Shown: positions 61,452 to 64,000 of the stretch, piece by piece
Layout: the number at the start of each line of letters is the position of its first letter
How positions within the stretch are numbered: position 1 is the first letter of the stretch
Origin: Catenibacterium sp. co_0103
Lineage (GTDB): Bacteria; Bacillota_I; Bacilli_A; Erysipelotrichales; Coprobacillaceae
DNA: 64,000 nucleotides
Assembly: GCF_004168205.1 (NCBI RefSeq)
Contig: NZ_RCYB01000004.1
Coordinates: 1 to 64,000, forward strand
Direction: 5' to 3'
Translations under genes and position numbers: made by a program
The notes under the pieces: generated by a model
Told to the model about the DNA's origin: nothing
What the model saw: only the letters and a program-made list of their open reading frames with translations
Database searches by the model: none

Positions 61452-63180
61452 AAGTACTTTAAAAAGACTTATGGCATTCTGTCGTCCTTATCGTATCTAT
61501 CTTGTAGGTGCATTATTATTTTCTACAATTAATATTATATTCACTCTTTTGACACCAATTCTTATTGGGAAAGCCATTGACCAGATGATTGGTTATCATC
61601 AGGTTTTCTTCCAGGGACTCAGTCAAAAGATCTTCTATATTGCATTCTCTGTATTGATGACTGCATTATTCAACTATTTCTTAGTTAGAGCATCTAATAA
61701 GATGACTTATGAAATCACAAGAGATTTAAGAACAGAACTCTTTAAACAATATCAGATCTTACCTCTTTTTTATATCGATTCTCATACACATGGTGATATG
61801 ATGAGCCGTATGATTGCCGATATTGATCAGATTTCAGATGGTTTATTACAGGGCTTTACGAACCTCTTTGGTGGTATTGCGACAATTTTAGGCACAATTG
61901 GCTTTATGTTATATGTGAATGTCAAACTGGCTTTGATTGTTATTGTATTAACGCCACTTTCTCTCATTGTCGCAACACTTATTGCGAAATATACATTCAA
62001 GTTCTTCCAGGAACAATTATCTATTCGTGGAGAAATGAGTGGTTTTGTAGAAGAAATGGTAGGAAACCAGAAAGTCGTCAAAGCGTTCCAACATGAATCA
62101 ATTAATGAAGAGAAGTTTGATGAAATCAATGATCGTTTATTTAAGAACGGTGTTAAATCACAGTTCTTAGGTGCACTTGCGAATCCTTCTACACGTTTCG
62201 TGAATGCGATTGTTTATGATACAGTATGTATCTATGGTGCCTTTAGTGTCATTGGTGGAGGTCTTACAGTAGGTGGTTTATCATCATTCTTGACTTATGC
62301 CAATCAGTACACAAAGCCATTTAATGACATTTCTAACGTATTTACTGAATTAGAAACAGCTTTAGCCTGTGCTGAGCGTGTCTTTAAGATTATTGATGAA
62401 CCAGGTATTAAAAACCCAGAACATCCCAAGACTATTGATAATCCACAAGGTGTTATTGACTTAAACAATGTGAATTTCAGTTATACACCTGAAAGACCAT
62501 TGATCACTGATTTTAATCTTTATGTCAATGCAGGTGAAACAATTGCGATTGTAGGACCTACAGGATGTGGTAAAACAACATTGATTAACTTATTAATGCG
62601 TTTCTATGATCCTCAAAGTGGTTCTATCTCTATTGATGGTATCAATACACAAACGATGGATCGTTCTTACTTAAGAAGTCTCTATGGTATGGTATTACAG
62701 GATACATGGTTATTTAAAGGTACTATTAGAGATAATATTGCGTATGGCTCAAATAATGCGACAGATGAAGAAATCGTTGAGGCTGCTAAAAAAGCCCATG
62801 CTCATAAATTCATTATTCAGTTAAAAGGTGGCTATGATGCGATGCTTGCAGAAGAAGGCAGTAACTTATCACAAGGACAAAGACAGCTTTTATCTATCGC
62901 AAGAATCATGCTCGCAAATCCACCTATGTTGATTCTTGATGAAGCCACTTCATCTATTGATACACGTACAGAAAGACAAATTCAGGATGCTTTTGATACA
63001 ATGATGATTGGTAGAACAACCTTTATTGTAGCCCATCGTCTTTCTACTATTCAAAAAGCAGATCAGATTATTGTGATGAATGATGGACATATCATTGAAC
63101 AGGGTAAACATGAAGAATTATTAAAGAAGAATGGTTTCTATCATAATCTTTACTATAGTCAGTTTGAAAAACCAGAGTAA
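61441..63180 (+). CDS. heterodimeric ABC exporter, catalytic-site subunit
   Basis: This 579-aa half transporter has six membrane segments, Walker A GPTGCGKTT near 371-379, signature LSQGQRQLL near 476-484 (Gly to Gln in LSGGQ, as in TM288-type partners), Walker B LILDEATSS near 497-505 with the catalytic Glu, and switch VAHRLS. ATG 61441 has GGAGGA 7 bases before it, inside the first gene. Together the two export drugs or peptides. Confidence 0.94.
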   Translation: MKNKSTLKRLMAFCRPYRIYLVGALLFSTINIIFTLLTPILIGKAIDQMIGYHQVFFQGLSQKIFYIAFSVLMTALFNYFLVRASNKMTYEITRDLRTELFKQYQILPLFYIDSHTHGDMMSRMIADIDQISDGLLQGFTNLFGGIATILGTIGFMLYVNVKLALIVIVLTPLSLIVATLIAKYTFKFFQEQLSIRGEMSGFVEEMVGNQKVVKAFQHESINEEKFDEINDRLFKNGVKSQFLGALANPSTRFVNAIVYDTVCIYGAFSVIGGGLTVGGLSSFLTYANQYTKPFNDISNVFTELETALACAERVFKIIDEPGIKNPEHPKTIDNPQGVIDLNNVNFSYTPERPLITDFNLYVNAGETIAIVGPTGCGKTTLINLLMRFYDPQSGSISIDGINTQTMDRSYLRSLYGMVLQDTWLFKGTIRDNIAYGSNNATDEEIVEAAKKAHAHKFIIQLKGGYDAMLAEEGSNLSQGQRQLLSIARIMLANPPMLILDEATSSIDTRTERQIQDAFDTMMIGRTTFIVAHRLSTIQKADQIIVMNDGHIIEQGKHEELLKKNGFYHNLYYSQFEKPE

Positions 63181-63185
63181 ATAAA

Positions 63186-63212
63186 AAAAGATTCCTCACG
63201 GAATCCTTTTTT
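63186..63212. terminator. shared convergent terminator
   Basis: AAAGATTCC, TCAC loop and GGAATCCTTTTTT between the exporter and the membrane-protein gene. Confidence 0.8.
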
Positions 63213-63213
63213 A

Positions 63214-63705
63214 TTAGCTTCTTCCTGTTACTGCTTTTCTTAAAAGCTGTTTATCAACCCAACGTGTAGAGAATCTAAAGTTCTTTTGCGCGAATACAAA
63301 TGTGATTTCGTTATTTGTATTGAAGTTGATTTTCTTCATCTTACGATAATCGATAAGAAGACGACCTACAAGCATATTTTTTCTACCAACTAATACAAGG
63401 TTCGCAATCTGCATTGAATAGATGATTGAATAAATAGCCCATACACTTAAAGCGTTTGAAATGTAGTTCATTTTGTGAGCATTGTATGTTGAAATCATAA
63501 AAGCGATACAACCAAATAATACTACAAAATAAAGTACTGTAAGACCAATATAAAAAGCCTTACCTGCAGGACTCATACAGAATTTTAATGAATGATCTCT
63601 TTTCTTAGATTTAATAATAGTTACAACTACATTTACAATCATATATGTAAAGTAGAGACCAACGAGTCCAACAAGAAATGCAAGTATAATTAAAACCTGA
63701 TCCAT
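63214..63705 (-). CDS. small membrane protein, unknown
   Basis: This 163-aa protein has membrane segments near 4-27, 48-72 and 86-110, then a basic cytoplasmic tail (VGRKNMLVGRLLIDYRKMKK) and RWVDKQLLRKAVTGRS at the end. ATG 63705 follows AAAGGAGAG by 6 bases; the upstream frame is not used. Not recognised. Confidence 0.6.
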   Translation of the reverse strand: MDQVLIILAFLVGLVGLYFTYMIVNVVVTIIKSKKRDHSLKFCMSPAGKAFYIGLTVLYFVVLFGCIAFMISTYNAHKMNYISNALSVWAIYSIIYSMQIANLVLVGRKNMLVGRLLIDYRKMKKINFNTNNEITFVFAQKNFRFSTRWVDKQLLRKAVTGRS

Positions 63706-63821
63706 TCTGTTCTCTCCTTTATTCTTCTTATAATTATACATTGAACTGTTCAATTTGGCTATACCCTATTTGTATGGACAAATGAAAAAGAAGAAGTATA
63801 ATACATAAAAAAAGGGGGAAA

Positions 63822-64000
63822 ATGAAAATGTATACACTTCATTACACAATACAGAACGATCAATGCGACTATACAGGTCGTTTAAGAGATGAAAATATTT
63901 TTGTCTATTTCTCACGTCTAGCAACTGTAGATGGTTCTTTATCAGGATTCTATAAAGAATCAATGAAGGGAAAGTATGGTTATGTTGTTTCTAAACAGTC
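63822..64000 (+). CDS. partial gene running off the window
   Basis: A frame starting at ATG 63822 or 63828 (AAGGGGG just upstream) reads MYTLHYTIQNDQCDYTGRLR and stays open to the end. TATAAT at 63797-63802 is a plausible -10, with TGGACA 16 bp upstream. The fragment is too short to classify. Confidence 0.65.
   Translation, partial: MKMYTLHYTIQNDQCDYTGRLRDENIFVYFSRLATVDGSLSGFYKESMKGKYGYVVSKQ

Noticed and set aside
59736..63180. Degenerate Walker B and H-loop as an inactivating mutation
   Set aside because: The same substitutions are normal in one subunit of heterodimeric ABC exporters, and the partner gene is canonical.

Overview
The window is an AT-rich chromosomal stretch from a low-GC, Gram-positive, gut-type Firmicute. 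The sucrose/alpha-galactoside PTS locus, many Cof-type HAD phosphatases, MerR/GntR/LysR regulators, strong AGGAGG ribosome sites and short intrinsic terminators suggest a member of the Erysipelotrichia/Coprobacillaceae (Catenibacterium- or Coprobacillus-like). This is an inference from gene style; there is no rRNA or marker gene here to fix it.

Layout. 1-8 kb: sugar locus (AraC regulator, GH32 sucrose/sucrose-6-P hydrolase, GH36 alpha-galactosidase, EIIBCA PTS permease) and HAD phosphatases. 8-12.3 kb: histidine phosphatase, MerR regulator, and a YtrA-type GntR/ABC transporter operon. 12.3-20.5 kb: glycogen branching enzyme, a DapB-fold dehydrogenase, a second MerR regulator, an esterase, and a SWIM/SNF2 pair. 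20.5-26.5 kb: glutamate synthase gltB-gltD. 26.5-33.2 kb: a decayed region, a GntR regulator, a HAD gene broken by a nonsense codon, a beta-hydroxyacid dehydrogenase, an alanyl-tRNA editing protein, a MATE exporter and an SdpR/SdpI pair.

33.2-44 kb is the most unusual part. It is a type I restriction-modification locus, hsdM-hsdS-hsdS'-hsdR-TRD4-TRD5-tyrosine recombinase. Five target-recognition (TRD) units all begin at the same 12-bp core (TTGGGAACAGCG) and end at the same 20-bp core (CTTATCACCCTTCATCAGCG, one mismatch in the fifth). The recombinase gene lies between an inverted pair of an extended form of the 3' core. This is a specificity-shuffling system. Unlike the usual inverted hsdS pairs, all the cassettes point the same way and hsdR lies among them.

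44-50.5 kb carries an orphan gene behind a palindromic operator, three tandem two-domain SseB-like proteins followed by mscL, and a cluster of probable small RNAs around a tRNA-Thr(CGT). 50.5-64 kb holds a carbohydrate deacetylase with a cre-like site and a hairpin in its leader, cysteine desulfidase, an O-antigen-ligase-like membrane protein, a LysR/CMD/cupin module with a ~280-bp direct duplication behind it, a flavodoxin-like lipoprotein, a lipid-kinase homologue, and a heterodimeric ABC exporter.

Two promoters about 22 kb apart (8.7 and 30.7 kb) share a 13/16-identical operator inside 19-bp spacers, the geometry of MerR-activated promoters. They suggest one regulator linking the phosphatase operon and the MATE exporter.
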